From: Anastrepha obliqua
Lineage: Eukaryota > Arthropoda > Insecta > Diptera > Tephritidae
NCBI RefSeq assembly: GCF_027943255.1
Contig: NC_072894.1
Location: 54,563,601-54,627,600 of the forward strand
Length of the DNA stretch: 64,000 nt
Direction of reading: 5' to 3'
Below the pieces are notes generated by a model. It was not told the DNA's origin and did no database searches. It saw nothing but the letters and a program-made list of their open reading frames with translations. Below are positions 10,751-21,532 of this stretch, piece by piece (within the stretch, counting starts at the first letter, position 1; the number at the start of each line of letters is the position of its first letter). The position numbers and the translations under genes are program-made.

Positions 10751-11945
10751 CAGGGTTGGCCATATTAAACTGACCCATTGAGTAACCCTATAACTTTTTA
10801 CTGTAATTTCAGATCAGCTAATGACATACCGCGTTGGAAGCGTCAGTCGAAGGAGATTTATACCATGAAACAGTACACCCCAATAGAACGCGCTGAAATT
10901 GTTCAGCTGTACATTCAAAATTCCTTCTCGATTGTAAAAACGCAACGTGCGTGGAGAAAAAAAAATAAAGTGAAAAGTGCGCCGTCAAAGAACGCAATCA
11001 AGCAAATGCACAAAAGATTTTTGTCTTCCGGCACTGTGGCTAATACCCGACGTCCAAATAAAAAGCGGCCAAGACGATCTAACGAAAATATCGCGGCCGT
11101 ACGAGCCAGTATCGAGTCATCGCCGCGAACGTCAGGTAATCGTCGTTCTGCTCAGTTGGACATCCCTCGGACCACTCTACGACGTATCATTCGTTTGGAT
11201 TTGGGGATATTCCCGTACAAAATACAACTAAATCAACAACTGTTGCCGGCCGACAAGCCTCGTCGCTTGGAATATGCCAATTTTGTCGTCCGAATGGCCC
11301 AAACTGATGAGGATTTTTGGCATCAAATCATTATGAGTGATGAGGCCCATTTCTCCTTGAACGGAACCGTAAATAAGCAAAATTGCTGTTTCTACGCCAC
11401 TGAAAACCCTCAAATTATTGAAGAGGTACCTCTCCACGACCAAAAAGTTACAGTCTGGTGTGGCATTTGCGCTGATATGGTCATTGGGCCGTTCTTCTTT
11501 GAAAATGGTCAACACCAACCATTGACCGTCAATCAAGAGCGTTATCGGGCCATGATAACCGATTTTGTGATGCCGATTGTTCGTGAAAATGGTATGGAGC
11601 ACTTCTGGTTTCAGCAAGATGGCGCACCACCACACACAGCACGAGCCACCGTCAACTTATTGAAGACTTTGTTCCCTGGCCGTTTGATATCAAAAAGCGG
11701 CGATTTTGACTGGCCGCCACGATCACCGGATTTGACGCCACCGGACTTTTTTCTTTGGGGCTATTTGAAATCTAAGGTTTACGTCAACAAGCCAAAGACA
11801 CTAGGCGCACTTAAGGCCAATATTCGACGGGAAATAGCCGCCATATCGGCCGAGACGCTGGCCAAAACTATGGAAAACGCCGAAAAACGGGCACATTACG
11901 CTATACGATTTTTTATAGATCGTCGATAAACACTCCAATTTGTTT
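10751..11945 (+). mobile_element. Mariner-like element 1 (D-D-41-D type), right end lost or unresolved
   Basis: The left end is CAGGGTTGGCCATATTAAAC at 10751, next to a TA dinucleotide, inside the LINE RT linker. A matching inverted right end is not found; the LINE endonuclease frame resumes by about 11960, so the right edge lies between 11930 and 11960 and seems truncated. The element carries one intact transposase gene. Confidence 0.75.
10865..11929 (+). CDS. Mariner-like transposase, D-D-41-D, apparently intact
   Basis: Cut-and-paste transposase of 354 residues if started at the ATG at 10865 (MKQYTPIERAEIV); the frame is open from 10778, but the extra 29 residues look like leader. The N-terminal third holds two helix-turn-helix regions (the first around residues 5-65, a DUF4817-like domain; the second with RTTLRRIIRLDLG). 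The catalytic triad is visible: Asp in IIMSDEAHF, Asp in FQQDGAPPH, Asp in LTPPDFFLWGY. Counting gives 41 residues between the second and third Asp, unlike the 34 of classical mariner. The frame has no stop and ends with a basic tail. The base composition is more GC-rich than the surroundings, consistent with recent arrival. Confidence 0.88.
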   Translation: MKQYTPIERAEIVQLYIQNSFSIVKTQRAWRKKNKVKSAPSKNAIKQMHKRFLSSGTVANTRRPNKKRPRRSNENIAAVRASIESSPRTSGNRRSAQLDIPRTTLRRIIRLDLGIFPYKIQLNQQLLPADKPRRLEYANFVVRMAQTDEDFWHQIIMSDEAHFSLNGTVNKQNCCFYATENPQIIEEVPLHDQKVTVWCGICADMVIGPFFFENGQHQPLTVNQERYRAMITDFVMPIVRENGMEHFWFQQDGAPPHTARATVNLLKTLFPGRLISKSGDFDWPPRSPDLTPPDFFLWGYLKSKVYVNKPKTLGALKANIRREIAAISAETLAKTMENAEKRAHYAIRFFIDRR

Positions 11946-11959
11946 TACTGTAATCCACT

Positions 11960-12437
11960 TAAAGATTTTCACAGTGAGAAAAATATAAATTTAGTAAAAA
12001 TTTCACAGGTAAATGGTCTGAAGTGAATTCATTCAAAACTATTGGTTGGGTCAAATGCATGGGTATATTTGAAAGTACTCGTACTAAGTCTAAGTTTGAG
12101 GAGGAAAATGTATTAGATGACGGTATATACGATGGCTGGTTTGAATGCGATTTTGTTATTGGAAAGAATGTGGTAAACTCATTTAGTATATTTCCCCAGC
12201 TATTCGCTCTTACACTTCCCCAATTTCGATGCTTACTATTAAAGTCGCCGCAAAAAAGGAAATTTCCACTAATATTAAAAAGTTTCCTCAAATCTTTTTT
12301 TTATATTTGTTCTTAAGTTCTAAACTATTTGCGCCACCCGGAAAATAAGAACTAAAAACCTTAATTCTTTTATTGTCTGAAGACATAATTTCAATTCCAA
12401 TGTTTTCTATAACCTCCGTACTTATAGGCGGTATCAT
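11960..12437 (-). pseudogene. Jockey/I-like LINE endonuclease, C-terminal part
   Basis: Second exon-like piece of the interrupted LINE on the - strand. It starts at MIPPISTEVIENIGIEI (next to the mariner 2 end at 12438) and reads FSSYFPGG; after a frame change near 12290 it continues with FCGDFNSKHRNWG, the GDFN box of apurinic endonucleases, and SDHLPV, the catalytic SDH box near 11990. These residues cut the target DNA that primes reverse transcription. The piece lies between the two mariners. Confidence 0.75.
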
Positions 12438-12438
12438 A

Positions 12439-13347
12439 GTAAAGGGTTTTTTAATTGGCGCGGGTCGATTTTGGCGCCCTGTGGCAGCCATTTTGTTTTG
12501 GTGACATCTGTCAAATCTTTTGTTTATTATTCAGTTGTTTATGCCAAATCATCATGGCAAGTTACACGATTGAACAGCACATTCAAATGATAAAACTTTA
12601 TTATCAAAATGAGTGTTCATTAACGTGGTAGCCCTTCAAAGTCGACTCTTCAACGTTTGGTGGCCAAATTTGAGACGACCGGGTCAGTAAACAATCAGCC
12701 AACACCTGTACGTTCGAGGAACGCAAGATCAGCCGAGAACATTGCAGTGGTCCGTGAAAGTGTACAGCAGAACCCGAGGCAGTCTATTCCTCGCCTTTCA
12801 CAAGAACTTGGCCTTTCGCAGACTTCAACTTGGCGAATTTTGCGTCGGGACTTGGGCACACACCCGTACAAGATCCAACTAACCCAGGAGCTCAAAGTTG
12901 ATAACCATATGACAACGCCGTTTGTTCGCTGACTGGGCTTCGATTCGTTTGGAAGAGAACCCCAGTTTTGGGCGAAAAATCATCTTTAGAGGCGAGGCGC
13001 ATTTTTGGATGAATGGCTGTGTTAATAAACAAAATTGCCGTATATGGGACGACACCAATCCACACGAGGTTCACCAGGTGATAATACATCCTCAAAAAGT
13101 TGCCGTTTGGTGTGGATTTTGGGCCGGCGGCGGCATTGGTCCGTACTTTTTTGAAAACGACGTTGGTGAGGCGATCACCGTCAACAGCGAGCGCTACACA
13201 ACGATGATAACCAATTTCTTATGACCCATATTGAACCATATGGACCTAGACGACATGTGGTTCCAGCAGGACGGCGCTATGTGCCACACAGCAAACGCCA
13301 TTTTATTCCATTTCAACATCTACCCGCCCTTATTGAAAACCCCTTTA
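12439..13347 (+). mobile_element. Mariner-like element 2, degenerate, inserted in the LINE endonuclease
   Basis: Left end AAAGGGTTTTTTAATTGGCG (about 12441) and inverted right end AAAGGGGTTTTCAATAAGGG (about 13345) form imperfect terminal repeats next to TA. A start ATG lies at 12554 (MASYTIEQHIQMIKLYY). The body encodes a helix-turn-helix segment (LSQTSTWRILRRDLGTHPYK), then FRGEAHF where the first catalytic Asp has become Gly, VWCGFWAGG, and FQQDGAMCHT with the second Asp. The third Asp region is deleted and a TGA breaks the frame at about 13222. It is inactive. It resembles the 10.9 kb transposase but has different ends, so it is another subfamily. Confidence 0.75.
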
Positions 13348-13583
13348 TAACTAATACATTTCTTAATTAATACGGCGACACCACCACCTGCATTTGCTTC
13401 TCTGTCTTTGCGTATACAAACATATGTTGGGTTACAGAGTTTGTCCGTGTGTTTCAGCCACGTTTCAGAGAGTAAGCAAATGTCAATATCATTTTTAACA
13501 AGATAATCGAAAAGCTCCATAAATTTATTTCGGATACTACGGCAGTTCCAATATATTACCTTTAGTTTTGTTGTGCCAATCAT
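13348..13583 (-). pseudogene. Jockey/I-like LINE endonuclease, N-terminal part
   Basis: The frame begins MIGTTKLKVIYWNCRSIRN, the conserved start of LINE AP-endonucleases (the Asn of WNxRS binds metal), and reads LLSETWLKH, with the catalytic Glu, and GGGVAVLIKK. It is cut at CISYK by the mariner 2 insertion; the chain resumes at 12437. Confidence 0.75.
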
Positions 13584-13812
13584 TTACTATTAGAATACAC
13601 AAACTTAATCGCTAATTTTGCTATTACATTAAATTGCTCATGTTTTGTTTTACATTCTTTTAGTTTTGATATTAGCTCAAAAGTAAGCTCTGTTATTTCA
13701 TTTTCTGTAAAGAAGTTGCTGCTTCTGCTGGAACATCGTTAGGAAAGTACCATACTTTTGGCTTTGTTGTTGTCGGCATTGCACTATTTTGTTTTTTAAT
13801 TTGCGTTGGCAG
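13584..13812 (-). pseudogene. Possible C-terminal end of the LINE ORF1
   Basis: Directly upstream of the endonuclease on the - strand a frame reads through KPKVWYFPNDVPAEAAT and stops at about 13690, shortly before the ORF2 start. Position and strand suggest the end of the LINE nucleic-acid-binding ORF1. No zinc knuckle is visible, so this is inferred from place only. Confidence 0.35.
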
Positions 13813-13829
13813 TCCCATCTCTCTACAGC

Positions 13830-14068
13830 GATACAGCTGCGATATTTTCTTCAGTTCGCACTCTACGTAACCTTTTTGTTGGTTTGATGTCCAATAATGT
13901 AAATTTGGTTCTAAATCTAGTCACAATAGCTCGAATAGCCGCTTCAGTGGGTCGATTAAACTGACCATAAATTGGAAGAAGCGCGCGATAAACTTTCTTA
14001 ACAGAACACGCATTTTTATAATAAAATTCAATGATTTGCAAGCGTTGCTCGCTTGTAAGTCGCTTCAT
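13830..14068 (-). pseudogene. Mariner-like transposase, N-terminal fragment
   Basis: An ATG at 14068 begins MKRLTSEQRLQIIEFYY, typical of the first helix-turn-helix of insect mariner-like transposases, and continues to RRVRTEENIAAVS, the hinge before the second helix-turn-helix. The frame then runs into LINE sequence, so the catalytic domain is missing. The upstream 100 bases probably include its 5' end, but no paired inverted repeat is seen. Confidence 0.65.
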
Positions 14069-14189
14069 GGTTAAATTATAGACCAAACTGAAGATGTTTG
14101 ACAGTGAAACAAAACACGAAACGTGCGTCAGCTGTTTAAACCAACTGTTTAGAAAGATAATAGCTAAAAAATCCCCCGTTAGTATCATC

Positions 14190-14993
14190 AGTCGGATCTG
14201 CGATGTCGTTAGACTTTTTTGTAAAGTGCCATAAAGTACCGGTGAACAATTCGTTCATGATTCAGAGAATCGAGCAAGCCTTTCAAGAGCCATTCGGAAA
14301 ACTGGGCTTACAGGTTACGCTATTTCGAAGCCAGCCAAGGTAGCCATAGTGATGGGAGAGCTCGAGATATATTAGTCGATTATTAAAACATATCGATGGT
14401 TCACGATATTTACGCTCGTACATAAATTGCAAGTCACAAATAGTCCTTAGGCATAAAGTAACGTCTTGTCTAACAAACAGCCAAAACCTGACCGGCGATT
14501 GGTAAAATATCTCAATAGATCTCACACAGCATCTGGCAACAAATTAGCGGTCAACATTAGGAAACAATCTGTCAAAATATTTCGGGTAGAGGCAACTTCA
14601 TTTCTTAAATATATGTTTAAATATATAAGGTTATTTAAAAATTAAAAACCACATCTTTGTTGGTTGGTAAATAAATACATGCGATCAATTACAGTAATCA
14701 TTGGATAAACGGGCTGCGACGGAAGTTTATTTAAGTTCAATTTTTTGACGAGGGTATACAAGAACGTGCATATTTTCAGTAAAGTTTTCTTAGCCCAACC
14801 CAACCATTATCTCAACTTTAGTCAATGTCGATTATCTAGGCTGGGAGGCAAGCTACTGCCAGAGTAAACAAAATGCAGTTCAGCGCACAAACCGTAAATT
14901 TCAACTTCAATATGTTTTTACGCATACCTGCTTAAAAGTGTCATAATAAGCCTATATTGTCTAGAAAAAAATTTTAGCTCGATTTATAGACGA
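14190..14993. other. Unassigned region between mariner fragment and Helitron
   Basis: About 800 bases of moderately AT-rich DNA. No recognisable protein motif is found on either strand; a frame of 80 codons on the - strand at 14525-14283 has no known domain. Nothing else supported. Confidence 0.4.
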
Positions 14994-16145
14994 CTAGCAA
15001 ACCCGGCCCCCTTCGCTGGGCACACTAAAATAGAATAGATATGGCTTAGAACAGAAAATATATGATTTTCATATTATTTATTTCTTTATTCTTTATTCAA
15101 GCGCTTTGGAATAAACAATATTTTTTGTTTTTCTATTTGTTTTTGAGTAAATATAAAATATAAATTGAAAATCAGGAAAAAAGAAGATTGTTTTTAAATT
15201 TCAAATCAACGCATATGAATAAACAATCGTCTTTTTTCCTGATCATCCATGAATTTTTCGTTTCAATTTATATGTTTTATGATGGAGCTTTTTTAACCAT
15301 TATCCGTTTATATTTTTCAAAAAACAAAACGAAAAAAATTTTTTTTCCACGAACACATAATTTCATTCGGATTTCACATTAAATTCTCAAATTTCATAAG
15401 AAATTATTCACTGTTCCAAAATCCACTCCAAAAAAATTCACAAACAATTTTTACATGTTGCACTTACGTTTTTTCCTTATGGCATCCTAATCAGAAAGAA
15501 ATATTGACACATTGTAACTCACACTGTCAATTTGACAGTTCAGTTCCGCCCCAAGCGTTAAAAAAGTAAGCGACATTATAGCTGGCTCAAAAGAACGCTG
15601 TACCCGTTGCCAGTGCTCCGAATTACAACCAAACTTTACGAAACCCATTTTCAATACCTCCTTAACAATGTGTGTAAGTTTGGTTTAATTCGGTGCAAAG
15701 ACACGGTGGGTCCACGTTTTGGCATATATTTCCAGACCCTAGTCATCAATAGGTATGAAAATTACCCCGTATTAAAGCACTTATGAACAGCTTTCATTTG
15801 ATACCCATATTGTACATACACAACCAAAGGTTACCCGGGTCCACGTTTTGACCTATATCTCGAGACCCCAGTCACGTAGCGGCATGAAAAATACTCTGGA
15901 CTAAAGCATTCACCAACAGCTTCCATTTGATACCCATATTGTACATACACATCCGAAGGTTACCCGGGTCCACGTTTTGACCTATATCTCGAGCCCTATT
16001 TCCAAAATAAAATATAATCCATGTTACTCGTGGATGATGTAGCTTTCCAATGGTGAAAGAATTTTTAAAATCGGTCCAGTAGTTTTTGAGCCTATTCATT
16101 ACAACCAAACAAACAAAGTTTTCCTCTTTATAATATTAGTGTAGA
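14994..16145 (-). mobile_element. Helitron copy 1 (non-autonomous)
   Basis: Read on the - strand it starts TCTACACTAATATTATAAAG after a host A at 16146 and ends GGGCCGGGTTTGCTAG at 14994 before a host T. A TC start, a CTAG end behind a GC-rich hairpin-like CCCAGCGAAGGGGGCCGGG, and insertion between A and T without target duplication are Helitron hallmarks. The interior has no Rep/helicase, so it moves in trans. It holds three copies of a roughly 128-bp unit marked by gggtccacgttttg (15708, 15837, 15966). Three further copies lie in this window. Confidence 0.85.
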
Positions 16146-18539
16146 TAACCCGTGCCGTCTTGCGTTTTAAATTTGTCCATACAAATTTGCATGAGTACTG
16201 TGCTGTGACTTCTAACTACATGCAGAGAACGTTAATGAATAGAGAAGTCTTAATGACTGGAAAGTGTTCATTTTCGAGGGGTACTCGTCTCGCGAAGACA
16301 ATTCACCATAGACACATTTTTCAACAAAAATTAACAGTGAGGGGCTGAATTATGTAAATTTAGCAGCAGTCGATAAGAATTTGTTGGTGATTAGAAGCAA
16401 AGAATGTTAGGTAGCTTTTTAATATGACCTATATATTTGAATTTTTCCAAATCATCCAAAATTATATACATATGTTATGTCTGTCTGTCTGGTGTCTGTA
16501 AAACTTTGTTGAATCCCTTCAACTGAATCAAAATCCTCTATAGAAAACGATTCATTACCAGGCGCACAGGAAGATGGCATATGCAAATGTAAATTTGTGA
16601 ATTTGTGAATTTATATACATTTGCGCATATGTATATGGTGTGTGTATGTATGCTCACCAGCCACAGCTCAAGATAAAACGGTAAAGCTTCTCAAGAAATC
16701 CAGCGCGCATTCAAAGGCGCAGCGCACATTCATAGGCATTCGTTCAGCTAAATCAAATGAATATCTGCATATGAAAAATCGTTCATATGGACGTGCAAAA
16801 GCAAACACGCATATACATAAATACATGCATACAAACTTCAATAGACATACATACATATGAGGCTGCGAGCACTTGCGACAGAAAAAATATTTCGATTTGC
16901 TATTGTTGTCGAGAATTTAGAACACATATTTACGTACATATATTGATGCATACATATGTATGATGCCGCGGGCACTCGACTTGACAAAAATTCAAGATTT
17001 ACCAAATATTGGCAAATAATTCAACGCGAAATATTCCAATATTGACTATTTTCGAATTGTCGAGAAAATTGGCATATGGGCGGCTCGTTTTATGAATGAA
17101 AGTTCTTGCTCTTAGAACTATGAGCTCGAATTTATCAATGAATTTTTTGATGATGAGTTTTTGTTGCACAGTACAATAGTTGAAATTGTTCGGCGCCGCC
17201 GCGACTGTTCAGCGCTATGGCAACTAGAATGATGGCCGCTACGCCTGCGTCTAGGACTGCATTTTGTTCTTGTAGTCGCTAGGCATAGAATTTTAGCTTT
17301 GAACGACATACGAATTTTGAGGAATAAAGCGAGTGCCCTGTGTGTGCGGTTGTATGTACATGCATATGTGTATATTAATAAGCATTGTTTTGCTTGAATT
17401 CAATTCACATATTTATATTTGCATATGCCATCTTCCTGTGTGCCTGGTAATGAAGCGTTTTGTAAACAGAATTTATTGATTTGATCAATTGAACGTACAT
17501 AGATAGATATAGTTAGGACATCAGGTGTGCATATACGCACATGCACATACGCCGATGCATATGCAGAAGAAGTTGTTTTAGCATTTGCAGGAATTCGTTC
17601 ATTCGAATATTTGCTCGTGAGGTAGGTCATGTTGCTTCAGTGCACACATATGCGTGCAACACTATATTTAATAAAGATGCAATTGAACTTAGTTGTCCCA
17701 TATATGCAAATACGTTTCTTTGAAGTTTTCTTTTATTTATTTTAAATTTCAAAGTTTTGTACTATCTATAAAATGCATACATATATGAATTATTCCCTGT
17801 AATATACATAGGTAAATTTAAAAAACTTTCGTTTGGCACAGGACCAAAAAATGCATATTCAAATGCACATAAATATGATAAGGCAATGCGTCGTGAGGTA
17901 GGTCATTGTTGCTGCAGTGCGTATGCACATACATACATTTCTAACACTATAAGAATTGAAGATGCAATTGAACTTTTGCACAAATATAACTAACAAAATA
18001 TATGTATATATACATATATTGATATACATATACATACATATATTCATCAATATACCAATATGCTCTTTGAATTTTTGTCTAAAATTAATTTCGACTCGAA
18101 AAATTAGTAAAAATTTTCATCAAATTTACTAAAACGCACACAACAAAATGTGTGCATTAAAGTTACTTTGATTTTAAATCTTGGATTTTAAATCTTTATT
18201 TGGTTGTATTTGTTTGAAAATATAAATTGAATAAAATTTCGTTTATCAAGGGAACATAAAAATGCACAAGCAAATGCCTTGCAAAATGCCGTCGGCATTT
18301 GTCAATTTGATTTCATACAGAAACCAAAAACTGAGCAGAGCCAATGTACTTGTACATAATTCACTGTAATCAGGTCTGTTAAGAACTTCCCCGCCTTCGA
18401 GTTGAGCGAGGTGAAATAGTGTTTGCGGTTTCACTTCATTTTTGACAATTCACACTATTCGTAGCTCGTGAGAATTCTCTATATTTAACGTTCTCTGCAT
18501 GTTGTATTTGACATTTCATACGTGATTTTTGAGATTATT
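16146..18539. repeat. Non-coding repeat-rich region with nested inverted and direct repeats
   Basis: No coding frame is supported. An outer imperfect inverted pair has the core catgcagagaacgttaa at about 16219-16235 and inverted at about 18487-18503. An inner inverted pair of about 60 bp (attaccaggcgcacaggaag, then atggcatatgcaaat) lies at about 16551-16620 and inverted at about 17400-17457. A direct repeat (cgtgaggtaggtcat, then gatgcaattgaactt) occurs at about 17617-17695 and 17890-17975. Catatg/tatgcata simple sequence fills much of the rest. This could be a foldback or other non-autonomous element. Confidence 0.5.
16981..17320. repeat. Dispersed non-coding repeat, copy 1
   Basis: A block of roughly 330 bp with close similarity to 55622-55912 on the same strand. 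Shared stretches include attggcatatgggcggctcg, ttttatgaatgaaagt, atgagctcgaa and gaacgacatacg or its equivalent. No ORF or terminal repeat is visible inside it. Confidence 0.6.
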
Positions 18540-19640
18540 AGTGCGCCATTGTTTAGTGCGTAAACATGTCGGTGGACAAACAAAATAATTTCCTTATCGG
18601 AATGCCTAGCTATCAAATAAATGGTGCGAAATTCCCTCCTAATCGACAAGATCTCTCAGTCCTATTTCAAAATATCCGTCAGGCTGAAGTGACTGTTAGT
18701 GAAAATGCAAATCTTGTGATTAATGCATCATTTATTGGGAAAAAGCAAGAATTCCAACAAGGGCATTTCCTAACTGCGTAAAGAAACTTTTTGATTTATA
18801 TCATGTTTGGGGAGAGTTACAAAAAAATTGTAAGAAAACTCAGTTCCTCGTGTGTTGAAGAGCCGTGGGAACAACTTCAAAATTTGTCCTGATAATTTGT
18901 TTTATATTGATATAATAAATATGATTGAAGAAATGAAAATATGAATGAAACAGAGAGAGCCAGGTCGGCCGCGATGCTTAGGTAGTGTAGACAAAACATT
19001 GGCGTAAAAAGAAGAAAGATCTAGACGGCCTCGACTGGAAGAAGAGGAACGGATTGTAAGACAAAGAGAACAACTGGCTGTTGCATCTACTTCAACTACA
19101 AATAACTAAGAAAGTGTAGAAGACTCAGACGAAGAACACTATTCTTGAATTCGGAACTCAGCTTGCCGGACATTCCCTGTCATTATAAATATATATATAA
19201 TTGGTCGAGCTCCTCCTCGTATTTGTGGTGTGCGTCTTGATCTTGTTCGACAAATGGAGAGACCTACAGTTTCAAGCCGACTCATCTCGGCAGATATTTT
19301 TATGAGGAGCTTTTTCATGACAAGAACACACTCGGAGGTTTGTCATTGCCTGCCGAGGGGCGACCGCCATTAGAAGAATGTTTTTCTTAATTTGGTATTT
19401 CACCGAGATTCGAACCTACGTTCTCTCTGTGAATTCGGCATGGTAGTTACGCACTAACCCATTCGGATACGGCGGCCTGTCGTTAGGAAAGCTAAAACCT
19501 CGATGCAGCGAATTCATACTGAAATTAGAAAATCAAGGGCAGAAGCAATAAAATCTGACTTCAAAACAAGGTACCCGATGTAGTCACAGGCTATTGGGAT
19601 GGAAAACTATTACCCGGGTTCGATTTACGAAGCTCCAAAG
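18540..19640 (+). pseudogene. Decayed DDE-type transposase fragment, split by a SINE
   Basis: An ATG at 18566 begins MSVDKQNNFLIGMPSYQING, open to 18781. Beyond the stop the same strand still encodes KKLFDLYHVWGELQKNCKK, then a basic REPGRPRCLG-like stretch near 18960 and a Glu/Arg-rich segment. After the SINE (19198-19477) the strand encodes YWDGKLLPGFDLR near 19595, which resembles the first catalytic Asp segment of a little-described transposase group; element B of this window has YFDGRKD in the corresponding position. Frames change several times, so it is dead. The relation to element B is inferred from motif order, not computed. Confidence 0.45.
19198..19477 (-). mobile_element. tRNA-derived SINE, copy 1
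   Basis: Read on the - strand it begins GCCGCCGTATCCGAATGGG, has an A-box-like GGGTTAGTGCGT and a B box GGTTCGAATCTCG about 50 bp on: the internal RNA polymerase III promoter of a tRNA-like head. The body reads cgcccctcggcaggcaatg and cctccgagtgtgttcttg and ends near gagctcgaccaatt. It splits the decayed transposase fragment. Confidence 0.75.
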
Positions 19641-19737
19641 AAGAATGCTTGCTTTAGCATTACTAAAAAATGTAGAGGGTATGCAATTCGAAATTAGAAA
19701 AAAAATTTCTCATATAAGGGACACCCTAATATGTATG

Positions 19738-20251
19738 TAAAGGGTTTTCCAATAACAGGTGTTAACAGGCGCTATCGAGAGATTTTTTATGGCCGGAATT
19801 GGATAGTATTGATCTGGACAATATTTATTTTCAACAAGACGGCGCAACGTGCCACACAAGCAACGAAACCATTGATCTTTTACGGGAAAAGTTTCCGGAC
19901 CGTGTTATCTCTCGAGAAGGTGATCACAATTGGCCACCGAGATCTTGTGATTTAACACCTTGCGACTTTTTTCTACGCCAACAGCCCAGGGTCAATTCCA
20001 GACCTCAACGATGGAATTCGTGAGGCTATCGAGGACATAGGGCAGCCACTTTGCAATTCAGTTATGGAAAATTTCATGAAAAGGATATTGTCCTGTAAGC
20101 GTGGTCGTGGTGGTCATTTGCCTGATGTTATTTTTCACTATTAACGGCATACCTTCCTCTTTATAATGAAATAAACATCCGATCATTTATATTAAAAAAT
20201 AGAATTTTTCTTTGAATATCAAAATAACACCTCTATTGGAAACCCTTTATA
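19738..20251 (+). mobile_element. Mariner-like element 3, internally deleted
   Basis: The left end AAGGGTTTTCCAATAACAGG (about 19740) and the inverted right end AAGGGTTTCCAATAGAGGTG (about 20248) form terminal inverted repeats. The 0.5-kb interior keeps the transposase C-terminal half: FQQDGATCHT with the second Asp and CDLTPCDFFL with the third, 41 residues apart. The N-terminal DNA-binding domain and the first Asp are gone and the frame shifts after DFFL. A MITE in the making. Confidence 0.8.
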
Positions 20252-20261
20252 TGTAATTGAC

Positions 20262-20550
20262 GCGTACAGCCTTTGTTGGGTGTTTAGCCAAGTTCTTCCT
20301 CCAATTTTTGGTGTACCTCTCGGTTTTGTTCCACAAATGAAGAGACATACAGTATCATGCCTACTCCGAAAGGCAAATATTTTTTATGAGAAGATTTTCC
20401 ATGGCAGAAATACACTCGGAGGTTTGCCATTGTCTGCCGAGTTATTTAAAAACCACTTTTTCTATATATTTTTTCTATTATTTGATGTTCATGCACGGAG
20501 ATTCGAACCTACGCACTTCCGAACCCACCAACCCAATCGGCTGCGGTGGC
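20262..20550 (-). mobile_element. tRNA-derived SINE, copy 2
   Basis: Same family as the copy at 19.2-19.5 kb. On the - strand it starts GCCACCGCAGCCGATTGGG and has the B box GGTTCGAATCTCCG at about 20508-20496. The body shares ctcggcagacaatggcaaac and cctccgagtgtatttctg. It lies next to the right end of mariner-like element 3. Confidence 0.7.
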
Positions 20551-20939
20551 AGATAGTATCTACCATAAGAATGCCAGCAGCTGCTTGATTTTTTTGTCCG
20601 AATGGCCTCTGTTTGGCCAATGATTTAACCGAACCTAACCATTAACTTATTTATATTAAGCCAAAATAAAATTTGTAAAAGTACTTTGCACTTTATGATT
20701 TGCATTTAAAAATCTAAGTGTTCATCTTCCTCATCATCTAAGTGGGTTCCACTCTCATTTACAAAAAGGAACTGACAATGCTAAGCAGCAGAATTTTTCG
20801 CGAGTTACGGAAGATAGATGAATACTTATATACGAGTACATATTTTCTGCTATCACCATTTGAAAGGATCTGCATTGCCATATTTCTTTGAACCTTGAAC
20901 ATTTCCCTTGAATTATATTTTCTCCGAGGTTTATTTGAG
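20551..20939. other. Unassigned region
   Basis: Nearly 400 bases of AT-rich DNA. Two overlapping - strand frames of 72-80 codons have no recognisable domain. Nothing supported. Confidence 0.4.
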
Positions 20940-21530
20940 GCGATGGAACCTGAGTGTGCTGTGCCCAATACATAAGAAAGGTGATCCAGCAATCTGTGCA
21001 AATTACCGCGGGATAAGCCTGCTTAACATCGCATACAAGGTCTTATCGAGCGTATTGTGTGAGAGATTGTAACCCATTGTCAATAAACTGAAGAGGCCTT
21101 ATCAGTGCGGCTTCAGACTTGGTAAGTCCACCATAGACCATACGCCAAATCCTGGAGAAAACCCATGAAAAAAAACTCGACCCGCACCACCTCTTCGTCG
21201 ATTTCAAAGCCGCCTTTGACAGCACGGATAACAATCATCTCTATGCAGCTATGTCTGAGTTTGTTACTGCCGCAAAACTAATACGGCTTTGTAAGATTAC
21301 GCGCGCTTCCGAGCTGAACCGCACTGGTACTATCTTTCATAAGAGTATCATGCTAATACTGCCGAAGTGTACCGACGACATCGCCATTATCGGCGAAACC
21401 AACCGCACTATATACTCGGCATACTCCAGTTTAAAGAGAGAGGCGAGCAATGTGGGTCTTACGGTGAATTAGGGCAAAACAAAGTACCTGCTGCCAACAC
21501 ACAAGGACTCTTCGCGTCTTGGACAATATG
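20940..21530 (+). pseudogene. RTE-like LINE reverse transcriptase fragment, + strand copy
   Basis: The strand encodes [43 protein letters not shown] and, in a shifted frame, VDFKAAFDST with the first catalytic Asp. Further on, KCTDDIAIIG stands where YADDIDIIG is usual, so the YADD box is partly destroyed. A stop follows GLTVN at about 21470. The sequence closely matches the - strand copy next to it. Both ends are truncated. Confidence 0.7.
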
Positions 21531-21532
21531 TC

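Noticed and set aside
19404..19466. tRNA gene suggested by A and B boxes
   Set aside because: The cloverleaf does not close and the sequence continues into a SINE body shared by other copies.
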